A stretch of 64,000 bases of DNA from NCBI GenBank assembly GCA_031769625.1, contig JAUIMM010000213.1, positions 3,775,001 to 3,839,000 on the forward strand. The letters are read 5' to 3'. Source of the stretch: Taudactylus pleione (lineage: Eukaryota > Chordata > Amphibia > Anura > Myobatrachidae). The stretch's first letter is position 1; each line of letters starts with the position of its first letter. The notes beneath the pieces are model-generated. The model did not search any database and was not told the origin of the DNA. It saw nothing but the letters and a program-made list of their open reading frames with translations. Positions 10,471 to 22,260 of this stretch are shown here, piece by piece. The translations under genes were made by a program, and so were the position numbers.

Positions 10471-11837
10471 TCATATTCCATCTTTTTTCTGGTAGGCACT
10501 CTGTTATCTATTTTTAGGATTCTTTGTAAGTTTTATGTACTCATTTTATATTGTTATATATGAGATATTGCCTTTAATAAACGATATTACACTAATGAGA
10601 TGTATTTTTCTCCTTGCTCCTCCTAGTACTTATCTGAGGAATTACAACAGAGGCTATATGATGTTGAATGTAGCTGGGTGAAGGTGTCAGAATTATCTGT
10701 CTCGTTTGTTTGCTGTACTGTTCTGTATTCTTTTGCTAAACTTTGGAATGCGACCAAGCTTGACTGAAGATACATTTGTGTATATATAACAAAAAATGGA
10801 GACATTCATTCAGCTAGGAAAAGGTTTTCATAAAAAGCCGAACAATGAAGGGGAAATAGCAAACCAGTCGTTCAACCAATTGCAGCAGATGCAATGCTGA
10901 ATATTTAATATTGGAATATGATACAGTACAGCATAGTGATTTATTTAACACTCTCTCTAGCATTGACTTAATGTAAACTCCAGAGTTCAAATGAATATAT
11001 TTTATGTGTACTCCTATTTTACTTAAAATGTGCAATAATCTAAAAATCTGGCAAAGTCCCCTCCAGAATTTGGTAATCAGCTTTAATCGCAAAGATCATC
11101 AAGGACTTTTCCAAACTGTTATAGACTTTCTGCAGATTCAGATATTATTGGCATTAGTGTATTTCTTCAGAGCGTATAGTATCCTACAATAGAGAAAAGG
11201 CTATGGTCAATGCTCAGCACATGCACTGGTGACAGGCCCTTCCTGTACCTGCACTGCTGCACTCTGTCTCACAGGTCTATCCCCACACGTGGCTGTCAGT
11301 GGTCCCGACTTTCTCAATCGGTATTATCCATACACCCCACGCTACATGTGATAGAGCCTATGCCCAGCACTCCACTCTGCCCTGGAGCCACACTCCTCTC
11401 TGCGGCTTCATCCGCTGCACTTCACTCACTCAGGGACAAGAGTAATGATGTCTTGTTCCCCACCCACAGCCAGGCTTGGAGCAGGGGACATCAGGGTGAG
11501 CTGCACACGTGTGAGTGATCCATTGTGGCAGGTGCCCAGCACTCCGGAACGCCAATACAGAGGCTGTTCTCATCTTTCTATTTATCTAAAAAAGATTTGT
11601 AAGTTTTCAACCATCTCTACTGCCCTTCTTTCAAATGTAACCTCATCCAATGTAATTCTCCATACCCTAATAACGGTCTTCATTCTCGGTAATCCTCCTG
11701 TCACTCCTGAATGTGAAAACGTTGAGAATGTAACATATTTTTCTTCTCTGTGGGTTTCTGAGATAAATCTCTCTGCATTTTCTATGGAAAATTAATGGTA
11801 CCAAGTTCCTATTTAACATTTTTCATCATATGTTTTG
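10471..11837. other. Intergenic DNA, unassigned
   Basis: AT-rich at 10471-11200, then a more GC-rich stretch at 11210-11560 containing open frames on the plus strand (11210-11518, 11445-11795) without any recognisable domain. I assign no gene. Confidence 0.45.
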
Positions 11838-12160
11838 TAGCATGGTTGGTGTAATGGTTAGCATTACTGTCTCACCGCACTGAGGTCTTGGGCTTGAATC
11901 CCACCACAGTCCTATCTGTATGGAGTTTGTATGTCCTATCTGTGCTTGCGTGCGATGGTTTCCTCCCACAATCCAAAAATATATTGGTAGGTTATTAGGC
12001 TCCCAAGAAAAATTAACCGTAGTGTGTTTGTGTGTATATATGTGGTAGGTAATAAAGATTGGAAGCTCCACTTGGGCAGGGACTGATGTGAATGACTGAA
12101 TATTCTCTTTAAAAAACTGTGAAATATATATGCACTATATAAAAGAATGTTAATAAATGA
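11838..12160 (+). mobile_element. tRNA-derived SINE
   Basis: The head reads GTGTAATGGTTAGCATTACT, and a B-box-like GGGCTTGAATCCC follows at about 11890, both tRNA-like. The body shares TGGAGTTTGTATG, GGTTTCCTCCCAC and AATATATTGGTAGGTTA with the minus-strand copy at 1196-2200. The tail includes GGGCAGGGACTGATGTGAATG and a CACTATATAAAAGAATG-type end. Confidence 0.7.
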
Positions 12161-12670
12161 AATAAATATATATAAGTGAGGCTTTTTCATCTGACAGAAG
12201 ATGCGTACAGTAAATCATCCACATATCTGAACCATATGTACAGTAGGCCCATTCCAGACTTGTTGCTTTTTATCTGCTCCACAATACTAGAGATTTCCCA
12301 GTAGAAATTGTGGGCACTGTAATAGTGTAATTACAGCTGCATTTGTTTAAGCAATCACTCAGTACATGTAATACTAATAACATTAAAAGTTTATTACATG
12401 TGGCTATGGATTTGTATGTCAGACATCTACTGTAGGGCTGTAAAAACCAGACTCGCAGAATATAAAAAAACATAACTTTTTAAATACATCTGAAAAACAA
12501 AAGTAAAAGTCCCGTAGGAAGACATTTCTTTCATAAAATACATAAACCGCCTTAATCAGAGTGGGAGATATGCCACTTAACTCAGTGTAAAATGGATTTT
12601 TTCACATTGCATATGCTCCGAAATGGTCTAAAAACAGACGTATGTAAGATGCAGCTATACGATCCAATAC
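12161..12670. other. AT-rich spacer
   Basis: No repeat ends, arrays or coding signal recognised. Confidence 0.45.
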
Positions 12671-12710
12671 AACTATGAGGGTGGTTCAATAAGTAAGGTA
12701 ACAAGACCTC
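12671..12710 (+). mobile_element. Possible mariner-type terminal fragment
   Basis: The sequence GAGGGTGGTTCAATAAGTAA followed by GGTAAC resembles the outer end of mariner-family transposons. Only about 40 bp is visible; no transposase and no opposite end. It abuts the truncated 5' end of the Gypsy element. Confidence 0.3.
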
Positions 12711-12803
12711 TCGTGTGTAATGTTCTCTATTTCATTCTAATTTCCCACCAGGCCAGACCACTGCTTCCCTTCATGGCCATTAGACTGCACCTCATATCAG
12801 TCA

Positions 12804-12922
12804 TACTGATAACCACGGCCGAACGCAATCGGCGCTTTCAAAATAAATTGTGCCTTTATTGCGCTGCCCCTGAGCACATCTTAAAGAATTGTCCCCTGCT
12901 GGCGGGAAAAGTGAGACCCTAG
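12804..12922 (+). pseudogene. Gypsy gag C-terminus with zinc knuckle
   Basis: The frame contains ERNRRFQNKLCLYCAAPEHI followed by LKNCP, a CX2CX4HX4C zinc knuckle that in Gag binds element RNA. The usual Gly before His is changed (APEH). The frame stops at 12920-12922. Everything upstream of about 12800 is not gag-like, so the capsid and matrix parts are absent. The protease follows in another frame. Confidence 0.75.
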
Positions 12923-12977
12923 TTGATGTCGGGAGCATTCAATTAGGGGTCATTTTTAAGCACTCCCAATTAACTTA

Positions 12978-13616
12978 TTGCCTGTATCTCTTTCCCACCA
13001 CTTCAGGACAAGGGATGTTAAAGCCCTTATAGATTCCGGTGCTGCGGGAAATTTTATTTCCAAATCTTTAATTCAGTCCCTTGGTATTTCGGTGGTACCT
13101 TTACCTGACAAATTACTGCTCTCTGGTGTAGATGGTAAAACCGTGCTAGGTGAATCCATATCCTTGAAATCTCAGCCCGTGACCCTCAGGGTTGGTTGCC
13201 TGCACCAAGAGACCATTGAATTCCTCATACTTCCTAACTCTGCTTACGAGCTGGTTCTGGGTTTACCGTGGCTAAGGAAGCATAGTCCTACTTCTGATTG
13301 GTCCAATATGCAAATTGTATCATGGGGACCAAACTGTTTCCATCGGTGCCTAACCCAAGTACTTCCTGTACGTACCCACTCTGTGCACCCCAGTACAGGT
13401 GCAAAGTTCCCCCCGACCGACAAGCCAAAAGATCCTTCTGTCTCCAGTCTACCACAAGCATATCAAGATTTTGCCGATGTCTTCTGCGAGCAGGCTGCTG
13501 ATCAACTCCCTCCTCATCGGTCGTGGGATAGAACTTCTCCCGGGGAAGATTCCCCCTCGGGGCCGGACCTATCCTTTGTCGGTTCCAGAAACAGCTGCCA
13601 TGGCAACTTACATTAA
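12978..13616 (+). pseudogene. Gypsy aspartic protease region
   Basis: The frame shows ALIDSGAAGNFIS, the aspartic protease active site (D-S-G), and then LVLGLPWL, the second conserved protease block. The protease would process Gag-Pol. The frame continues through the linker [18 protein letters not shown]. After about 13527 the conserved sequence jumps to the overlapping frame that carries RT; the residues to 13616 in this frame are out of frame. The start shown is not a real initiator, because the protein is part of a polyprotein. Confidence 0.8.
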
Positions 13617-16230
13617 GGAAAATCTAGCCAAAGGGTTCATACGGCCTTCCTCCTCCCCTGCAGGGGCAGGGTTCTTTTTTGTGAGCAAGAAGGATGGAGG
13701 CCTCCGGCCCTGTATAGACTATCGTGGCCTCAACCAAATTACTGTAAAAAATCGGTATCCATTACCCTTAATTCCTGAGCTTTTCGACAAGGTTCGTGGA
13801 GCTAAATTGTTCTCTAAACTAGATCTTCGTGGGGCATACAATTTGATACGAATCAAAGCTGGGGATGAGTGGAAGACCGCCTTCAATACCAGAGATGGTC
13901 ATTTCGAATATCAGGTAATGTCTTTTGGACTCTGCAATGCGCCGGCTATATTCCAAGGCTATGTAAATGAAATCTTTCGGGACATTCTCTACAGCTTTGT
14001 CATCGTCTATTTAGATGATATTCTAATCTTTTCTAAGGATCTCCAAACTCATCGCCAACATGTTCGAGAAGTTCTAGTTCGCCTTCGAAAACACCACCTC
14101 TATGGAAAATTATCCAAGTGTCTTTTTGAACAAACCACAGTTCCTTTCCTAGGACATATAATTTCTGGGGAAAACATTCAGATGGATCCAGAGAAACTGA
14201 AAGCGATCTCTGAATGGCCATTACCAAAATCTTTAAAAGCTACCCAACGTTTTTGGGGATTTTCAAACTATTATAGGCGGTTCATACCGAATTTTTCCAC
14301 TCTGGTGTCTCCCATTACTAGTCTCACATGGAAGGGCGCTAACCCAGCCCAGTGGCCGGACTCAGCCATATAGGCCTTCCAGAGATTGAAAGAGGCATTT
14401 TCTACTGCCCCTATCCTTTTCCAAACCCAACTGGATAAACCATTTTTTGTGGAAGTGGATGCCTCTTCGGTGGGTGTAGGGGCGGTATTATCCCAAATTT
14501 CCAGTGACTGGAAGAAACATCCATGTGGATACTTCTTTTGTAAATTTTCCGCTGCAGAGAAAAACTAAATGATTGGAGATCAAGAACTCCTAGCTATGCG
14601 TCTGGCGTTAATGGAGTGACGTCATCTTTTGGAGGGGGCCAAGTTTCCAGTTACCATTATTACTGACCATAAAAACTTAATTTACCTTCAGACGGCTCAT
14701 CGCTTAAACGCCAGGCAGGCCCGCTGGTCCTTGTTTTTCTCAAGATTTAACATTAAGCTTCAATTTTGCCCCGGTAATTTGAACAAAAAAGTGGATGCTC
14801 TCTCCCGGTCTTTTCTACTCGACACACAGGAAGAAGATCATCTGAGATCTCGCCCAATCCTGGATCCTATGGTCTTCGCTTCAACTCAAATATTGACTCC
14901 GCCTCCGGGGAAAATTTTTGTGACTCCCGAATTACAGAAAAAGTTGTTAATCTCGGCTCATAGTTCTCTATTTGCTGGGCATTCTGGTATTTTCAAAACA
15001 TACAAGTTTCTTCAGCGTTCTTATTGGTGGCCCTCGATGAGAAGAGATGTTCAAGAATTTATTTTGTCATGTGTAAAATGCTCACAGCATAAAGTTTCTC
15101 GCAAAAAAAGTGCAGGTCTTCTACGCCCGTTACCTGTTCCTACTATTCCTTGGACCCATATATTCATGGATTTTATCTCTGAGCTTCCACGCTCCAAAGG
15201 ACATAACACCATATGGGTAGTGGTGGATCGTTTTTCAAAAATGGCGCATTTTATACCATTAGTAGGTCTGCCATCTGCTCCCCATTTGGCAAAATTTTTT
15301 GTTAAAGAGATTTTTAGATTACATGGTCTTCCAAGAGAGATTGTTTCCGACCGTGGAGTCCAATTCTTAGCCAAGTTTTGGAGAGCCTTATGCAGCGCTT
15401 GTGGAACCAAATTATAATTTTCATCAGCTTACCACCCACAAACTAACGGGCAAACCGAGAGGGTTAATCAGGAACTGGAGACCTTTATAAGACTTTTTGT
15501 GTCCTCTTCACAGGATGATTGGGTGGACTTACTACCTTGGGCCAAGTTTTCACATAACTTCAAGTACCACACTTCCTCCAATTCCACACCTTTTTATACT
15601 GTATTTGGTAAACATCCCCGGATTCCAGATTTCCAACATTTACCTTCGGTGGAGGTCCCTGCAGTTACTGACGTTGTAGAATCTTTTTCAACCATTTGGA
15701 AGAAGATCCATGCCTCGTTGAAACAATCATCCAAGAATTATAAAAGATTCGCTGACAGACGACGGGTCGCGGTTCCTCTGCTGAGAGTTGGAGATAAAGT
15801 CTGGGTATCTACTAGGAACATCCGGCTGAAAGTTCCCAGTATGAAGCTGGCCCCACGCTTCATTGGTCCGTACCGCATTCACAAAGTGATCAACCCTGTT
15901 GCGTATAAATTGGAACTCCCACCTCAATTGAAGATATCTAATACCTTTCATATTTCTCTATTACGACCTTTGGTGTTAAATCGGTTCCAAACCACCTCTC
16001 CTAAATTACCTCAAGTACAAACTTCTCAAGGTACAGAATTAGAAGTTGGGAAGATTCTGGATTCTCGGTTTAGATCCAACATTCTCCAATACCTCAGTGA
16101 TTGGAAGGGTTATGGTCCTGAGGAGAGGGCCTGGATCAGAGCCACAGATGTTCATACACCTCAATTAATTCGAGCCTTCCACATAAAATTTCCTGGCAAG
16201 CCTGGTGGGTGTCCGGTGTTCACCCTGAAA
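13528..16230 (+). pseudogene. Gypsy pol: RT, RNase H, integrase, chromodomain
   Basis: One frame from about 13528 to 16230 carries all domains, interrupted by stops at 14371 (TAG), 14566 (TAA), 14617 (TGA) and 15415 (TAA). [12 protein letters not shown] (motif A), CNAPAIFQ, and [11 protein letters not shown] with the intact catalytic DD (about 14010-14040). RNase H: FVEVDASSVGVGAVLSQ near 14450. Integrase: H-H and CVKC zinc-binding region (14950-15090), MDFI, VSDRGVQF and TERVNQELE supplying the D-D-E triad, with the last stop between the second D and the E. A GPYRIHKVI block precedes the C-terminal chromodomain, EVGKILDSR...YLSDWKGYG (about 16040-16150). The chromodomain probably tethered integration to modified histones. 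Confidence 0.9.
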
Positions 16231-16240
16231 GGGGGGGTAC

Positions 16241-17535
16241 CGTCAGAGTTCAGCCGGGGATCGGCCGTCCCTTACCATCCCGCCGGCTTCCTCTGACTTC
16301 CCGGGCAGTCGGGCGGCTGGCGCGGCGACGTGGGAGGAGCTGAGCATTCACCCTGTAGCTGTGGTGTCAGGCGACCCGGTGAGCGGGGATCGCAGTTTCC
16401 GTCATGGGCGCCGCCATGACACTTTTCCTATGTCAGTACTTCCTTCCCTGGGTGGCCTGGTTGGTCAGCTAATGCTGTGGGCCTATCAGCAGGCTTCCTG
16501 GGGTATATATCCGGCTCCTGTGCTCCAGGTAGTTGCCTGAACAATCATTGTCGCTGCTAGTGTAACTAGAGGAGTCTCGTTCCAGGTTCCCGTGCTTCCA
16601 GTGTGTTTCTTCCAGAAGCTTCTAAGTGATCTCACCATATGCCTTTACTATCAACAGCCTGTGTGAAAGCTAACCTTCATCTCTCCAAAGTGCCTTTACT
16701 AATCAACAGCCTGTGTGCAAGTTTAACCTCCATCTCTCCACAGTGCCTTTACTAAGCTACAGCCTGTGTGCAGGTTAACCCTCCATCTCACCACGGTGCT
16801 TTACCATCACAGCCTGTGTGCAAGTTAACCCTTCATCTCACTGCAGTGCTTTTACCATCACAGCCTGTTTGCAAGTTAACCCTTCGTCTCACCACAGTGC
16901 TTTTACCACCACAGCCTGTTTGCAAGTTAACCCTTCGTCTCACCGCAGTACTTTTACCATCACAGCCTGTTTGCAAGTTAACCCTTCGTCTCACCGCAGT
17001 GCTTTTACCATAACATCCTGTTTGCAAGTTAACCCTTCATCTCATCGTAGTGCTTTCACCATCACAGCCTGTGTGCAGGTTAACCCTTCATCTCATTGCT
17101 CCCTAGTGCATGATCTCCGGCCGGCAATCCGGTATATACTTTGTGGGATATCCAGCTGTTACCTCAGCCTACCAATAAATCTCCACACCTCTCTAGCCAG
17201 CACCTCAAGTGCCTTTCCCCAGCCAGGAGTTCTATCCCACTCCCCACGTGCCTATTACCCTTGGGCCACGGGTGTTTTGATTCTCTTTTCCATGCAGGCC
17301 TTGGTCACCAAGTCAAAGGACCGTGACCTGCTTACAGGGAGCAGCACAAGCCCATATCCCGCTTGGAGGGGTCACTGGCGAATACCTCCTTGTGAGTTAG
17401 ACTCCGCACCATTGACTAGGTCTAGCCAACGACCAAGACTTGTGGATGCAGAGATCATACGTCCAGGCCCCTCGCCTTCGCCTCCTCCCACAGCCTCAGA
17501 CCTCGGCTTTCAAAAACCCGCCGCCCAGCGTGACA
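16241..17535 (+). repeat. Gypsy 3' LTR
   Basis: Follows the polypurine run GAAAGGGGGGG. The start reads CGTCAGAG, apparently a mutated TGTCA, and the end is GCGTGACA, giving a short inverted pair. It contains a TATA-like GGTATATATCC at about 16502 and AATAAA at 17174, in promoter and polyadenylation order. At about 1.3 kb it is long because of the internal 51-bp array. The exact start is uncertain by a few bases, since no 5' LTR is available for comparison. Confidence 0.7.
16657..17100 (+). repeat. 51-bp minisatellite inside the LTR
   Basis: About nine units start with CAGCCTGTKTGCAAGTTAAC and continue CCTTCRTCTCACCRCAGTGC. Central unit starts at 16810, 16861, 16912, 16963, 17014 and 17065 give an exact 51-bp period. 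Outer units are more diverged. The 240-residue open frame over this region is a product of the repeat. Confidence 0.9.
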
Positions 17536-18040
17536 GTTAGCTAGCCAATGGGAGATGGTTGGCACCAAAATCATGGGGCCGGGTAGATTGACCACTGCTG
17601 TGGCGCATCTGGCTGGCTAAAGTGGGCTTACTGTTCCCGCTGGCTCCCTTCTTTTAGTTTTGCCACCACCACTGACTAAAAGTGATAAATAACAGTATAG
17701 TCACCACTTGAGCAAGAGCTGTCGGTAGGGTTTGGTTAAAATGTGTTACCGTCACTTCAGGACAGGAGAATGTAGACATTGGGAAGAGAAGTTATTACAT
17801 AGCGGCAGGAAGTTGTTGAAAATTAATAGAACTGAGAATGCTGTGAGTATGAGAAGGCTCTGTAGAGTTTGAAAGCAGGGGGTTTGCAGATGGTCTGAGG
17901 GAGGGAAAGGAGTGTCAAAGAAATTTAAAAACTGAACAAAGTCATAATAAAACAAGAACAAGGCAGAAGAGTCAGTCCACTGTGAGAGGCCAGAGAGTAA
18001 CAAAGAGTAGTTTGAAAATGTATCTGGCAAAATAAGAGAC
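17536..18040. other. Unassigned DNA after the Gypsy LTR
   Basis: Moderately A/G-rich sequence. A 92-residue minus-strand frame (17752-18030) has no recognisable motif. No repeat boundary seen. Confidence 0.4.
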
Positions 18041-18074
18041 CATGCATATGTTTAATCAAATTGCAGCAGCCTGT

Positions 18075-18650
18075 AGGCAATGGGGGGGTGAATCTTCCAA
18101 ATGTAAAATTATATATAACCATGCAGGCATTCTCTGATATATCCAAGACTGGATTCACGGTACGGATGAATACACCATTTCCGAAATAGATCAATCCTTC
18201 CTACCACAACAGCATTTCTTATCATTCTTACACAATCATCGACAGGAAATACCCCCATAATATCTCAGAATCCGCTTCTGATGTCTTCTTGGATCGTCTG
18301 GCACACCATCAGAAACAAAAAGGGTCTTAATAGTCACCACTCGCTATTTCTTCCTTTGATAGCCAACCCCTAATTCCAACATGGTCAAGCAGCGCAGCCT
18401 TTCCTTTCCTGGCGTTCTAAGGGTATATCCCAGGTTAAAGCATTGTATGTGGGATTGTCCACTTATAATTTATATTACACCAAAGTATTAACGGGGAACC
18501 ACCATCTATACAATTATTCAAAGCAAAAATGTTTCACGTATTCCACATTTACTGGTTGGAAGCCTCACTGCACAAAGAAGAGTGTACTGACATTTTTTTT
18601 CATTTCTGGGAGGGGTTCATAGAATCCTTATCAGGGGACCTTTAAAAATC
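18075..18650 (+). pseudogene. L1/Tx1-like LINE C-terminal remnant
   Basis: At about 18079 one frame reads GGVNLPNVKLY. A second frame from about 18152 reads WIHGTDEYTISEIDQSFLPQ and then LSFLHNHRQEIPP. Both match the conserved region after the RT in L1-like frog LINEs; the same block appears as NLPNIRQYNLACLL in the minus-strand LINE at 30400. Several stops and shifts follow, so only a remnant survives. No poly(A) end or target duplication was found. Confidence 0.5.
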
Positions 18651-19289
18651 AATTACATGTATGTTTTCACTCTACACAATGGAATGAGACTAAATTGCTA
18701 CTCGGAGATGCACCAATTAATATGTAAACAGTGGTTCCCTAGATCTTATTTGGTTAATGTGCCGGCCGTGCCTATTGTTTTTGATATCGATTGTGTCTTT
18801 CTCACTCTTCCTCTATTTTGAGGAGTAATGTTGGTCTTGGTTATATATATATCAAATACCTTATTTTACAATTGTACAATGTAATTTGTAACACTGTTGA
18901 AGAAAATGTACAGTTTTTTTGTGCCACTATTCATTCCTTTCTGAAAAAAAAAAAGAGTAGTTTGGAGGAACAAGCAGAATGTGGATAATTAATTGTGATC
19001 TTTACATCACCCAAGATGATGGTAGGGACATACTGATTGATTTATGATTTATCAAGAACTGCCAAATTCCTGTCATCACTGCTACATTTCAACAAAACAC
19101 TAAAAATACAATTCTACAATACACTTTTTTTATTTGTTGACTTTCAGGTGAATATGATATAATGTTTACTTAGTTATGTCTTTCTTGTAAGAGCATTTTT
19201 TTATTACTTTCAATTATATAGGTAAACTTAGACCAAAACATTGACAAAATACAAGGTATTCCTTTTTTCACTCCTTTTTAAATTATATT

Positions 19290-19555
19290 TTGCTTATTAC
19301 TGTCACATGTGCTGTAAGGGCACATATCCACTACACAATATAAATGAACAATAACGACACCCCAAGATCTTACTATAGGTTAATTTGATCAGGGGATACA
19401 ATGTGCGTTCCCATGCAGCGCTATATTTGTGGGGAAGATGAGAACCGACATATCGGGCGGTTGGCCACCCGATCGCACCGTGTGTGGGGACTGCCAGATT
19501 TGTTGGACGTTGTATTCCCCTCTCGCGTCGCACGGTGCCTATCGCACCGTGTAAG
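19290..19555. mobile_element. Possible MITE fragment
   Basis: A GC-rich island with CGCACCGTGTGTGGGGA and, further on, GCACGGTGCCTATCGCACCG, giving an internal inverted repeat around CACGGTGCGA. The two ends are not convincing terminal repeats. Unassigned family. Confidence 0.35.
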
Positions 19556-19559
19556 CTTT

Positions 19560-20880
19560 ACTGTCTAAAATTTCAAAGCACAAAAAGCATAAGATCAGTC
19601 ATTTCAAGTGTCACAAGTTGGGACATAAGGCCTCAGATACAGATAAAAAGTGGCACCTCATCAACTTAAGTATGGCAGTGGGAATGAGTCAGCTTTAAAT
19701 GTAGCAGATAGCAACTCTAGGGACTGCTAGCAAATGGACTCAGGAGCCACAAGGCAATTTAGCTGTAATGAAAATTGTTTCAAGTCATTAAAGCCATGTG
19801 AGTCAATCAAAGTCTGAGGTGTAGGAGGCAAGGTCCTAAATGCCACTATTGTTGGACAAATAGACTATGCTTAATGGCAAAGAAGTTGTCACTTATGTAA
19901 TATCTGTGTCTGACCTACAGTAGGAACTAATCTAATTACCATAAGTGTTCTTGAAAGGAGAGGACACAGAGTCTAATTTGCAAAGGATCCCCTAGACACT
20001 GTTGAGTGCCATGCACTGTTAACTGAGGAAGTCAACCAGTCAATGGAACTGTGGCACAGGTAGCTACTACACCTAGGCTATAACAATATACAGAAGCTTT
20101 GACTGGGTGACTGGGCTGTCAATGGACAGTCCTGTAATACCAGCATGTGAGAGCTGTGTGAAAGGCAAGAAAACATGTACCTTTCCTAAGTTTGCATCAG
20201 AGCACAAGAGCCATTGGAATTAGTGCACACAGATGTGTGTGAACTAATGGAGATTGAATCCATGAGTAGCAGGTTTACTACATGACACTCATTGATGGTG
20301 CTACAAGGATGACACATGTTTAGTTTCTAAGAAACAAAAGCGAAGTAACAAGTTAAGATCAAAGTCTACAAGAATCTTGATGAAAACAAACAGGCTAGAA
20401 CCTGAAAGTTCTGGGATCTGACAGTGTTGGAGAATACGAGAACAGAGAACTAGCCAAGTGCCTGAAAGAAAATGGCATAAAGCATCAGCTAACTATTGCT
20501 TAAACACCAGAACAAAATGGCGTCAGTGGAAGAGCAAATAGAACAATAGTTGAGAGAATAAATGCTGAACAATTCAAATTATAACAATACATTTTGGGCT
20601 GAAAGAGTAAGAACAGTTTATCTCAAGAACTGATCAGCTGCAGTCGCAGTCAAGGAAATGGCACCAATGGAATCGTGGACTGGTAAAAAGTCAAATACCA
20701 AATATCAGTCATCTACATGTGTTTGGAAGTAGAGCTTATATTCACATACGGTACCTAAGGAGAGAAGACACAAACTTTATTTCAAGTCCATCGTGTGCAG
20801 CATGCTAGGATTCTGTAATCATAGCAAAGGTTACCCTCTATGGAATCCTAACAACAGGAAGCTCATATTATAATGGGACA
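19560..20880 (+). mobile_element. Decayed Ty1/Copia retrotransposon (gag end, protease, integrase)
   Basis: No long frame survives, but translation in steps gives Copia landmarks in order: FKCHKLGHKASD, a zinc-knuckle-like gag end (19597-19632); MDSGATRQFSCN, the protease active site (about 19737); TPACESCVKGKKTC, the integrase zinc-binding CxxC (about 20140); LELVHTDVCE (first catalytic Asp, about 20218); GSDSVGEYENRELAKCLKEN (second Asp, about 20415); and TPEQNGVSGRANRTIVE (Glu region, about 20506). An HKLYFKS...LGFC block follows. Stops and frame changes are frequent. RT, RNase H and LTRs were not found, so this is a fragment. Confidence 0.8.
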
Positions 20881-20882
20881 CT

Positions 20883-21300
20883 GGGCCTGATTCAGACATG
20901 CGCTTGCGAGCGGGTCGATGGTGTGCTCTGTGCAAGCGCAGCGGCTGCACTGCACGTGCGCAAGCCCTGGAGCGAGAGAAAAATTCTCTCGCTCTGTGGC
21001 TCACTACAAAAGGGCCGGCTGTCAATGTTGATCGACAACTCGCCCCGTTTTGTAGGCATGGTGGGAGGTGGCTTCACAAACGGAGGCATTCCCATTTGAA
21101 TGCCTACCGTTTGTGGGCGGCCCCACTGACATCACCAGTGATGTCAGTGGGAGAGCTTCCGGCTCTATTAGAGCCAGAAGCTCTCTGGGGCTTGCGGACA
21201 CGAGACCCTACCACAAGGGTCTCGTCGCAAGCCCCGATGGTCGCGATGGTCTTGACCATCGCGACCATCATCTTGGCCACTCGCAATAGCTGTGATGTCT
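20883..21300. mobile_element. Partial palindromic MITE, GGGCC family
   Basis: Starts GGGCCTGATTCAGACATGCG after ACT (20880-20882). The interior shares CATCGCGACCAT, CACTGACATCAC and ACAAACGGAGGC blocks with the copies at 48894 and 61641. The right end is missing; similarity stops near 21290-21300. The 185-residue frame here (20898-21455) is a palindrome artefact. Confidence 0.7.
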
Positions 21301-22260
21301 CTCATTGCAAGAGAGACATCAATTGTTGTGTGATGCTTATGTTATGTCCTGTGCGGGAAGGCAGTCTTGAGCGAGAGTGTGTATTGGAAACAGTGATCTC
21401 CTGCGCTGCCTCCTATCCAGTACTCTGTAAGGCAAGCTGTCTTGGCAGTCACTAGGACCTGCCAGAGCTCAGCCAGGCAGGCCTGACCTCTGACATTAGT
21501 AAGGCGAAGGCTGGATAAGTGTGAGAATAACTAAGAATACTATGTTTTTTGTTGTATGGCTGTTGATGACAGCCTTGTTGCTGGGCAGATTATAAGGCTG
21601 TCTGGTCAGCTGGTTGGGTGAGCCAATGATATTGCTTGAGGGAGTGGTCAGATGATCATATTATAATTGTTGATTTGCATGCAGACAACCTCTTTTCTCT
21701 GGATCTTTGAAATCCACCATCCCACCTATTACTGTTTTTGTTGTGTCACAGTAACCTTTTCTTCCCAATTTAGGGGAGGCACAGCAGGGCGGGAGTACAC
21801 TGCAGCTCAGTGGCTTTATGTGGCACAAGATACGTGGTGGGGGCACTTGCCCTCAATGAACCTGGCGAATTTGTCCTGCTCCGTGTGAGGGGACCCGGGC
21901 GCTTTTGTACGAAAGCGTCTCGGATTGGCCCAGGAGGGAAGTAGGACCCTCGCAACGTTAGTGGGTCTAGAGGGGGGACGTCTCAGTCGTGCCCCGAGTA
22001 TTTGAGCAAAGTAAAAGCTAGAACTGAGCCTGCAGCATCTCTTGGCCACCCTGGTTAGGTTAATTAATTAGTTATAAATAAAAGCTGTGACCTTTTTAGC
22101 CAAGCTCTTGTTGTCTGTGTCGATATTTATTAGTTTAATTTAAGTAAGCTTGACAAGGTTGCTAAGGGTTAGAAGCAATAAACAAATGTTTATCTTAGAG
22201 CTACTGTGCATTCACGCTGTCTGTGCATCTTTCCTCCCTGGTGCTCCATGAGAATGGATG
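21301..22260. other. Unassigned, with possible LTR-like tail
   Basis: Contains AAATAAAAGCTGTGACC near 22076 and AGCAATAAACAAATG near 22171, two polyadenylation-like signals downstream of GC-rich sequence, which recalls LTR or retroelement ends. No paired repeat or coding sequence was found, so this stays unassigned. Confidence 0.3.

Larger units (their letters stand above)
12800..17535 (+). mobile_element. 5'-truncated Ty3/Gypsy chromovirus
   Basis: Domain order gag zinc knuckle, protease, RT, RNase H, integrase, chromodomain, then a polypurine tract (16227-16239) and a 3' LTR. This is the order of chromodomain-bearing Gypsy elements (chromoviruses). The 5' LTR, primer-binding site and most of gag are missing. 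The coding part has frame changes between gag, protease and RT and four in-frame stops in pol, so the copy is dead, yet its motifs are well preserved. Confidence 0.9.

Noticed and set aside
11210..11795. Possible host exon (102- and 116-residue frames)
   Set aside because: No domain, no convincing splice context, and the two frames overlap in different phases.
16818..17540. 240-residue frame with repeated HRSAFTITACLQVNPSS
   Set aside because: Translation of the 51-bp minisatellite inside the Gypsy LTR.
20898..21455. 185-residue plus-strand frame
   Set aside because: Lies in a GC-rich palindromic MITE with frames on both strands; no domain or codon bias.
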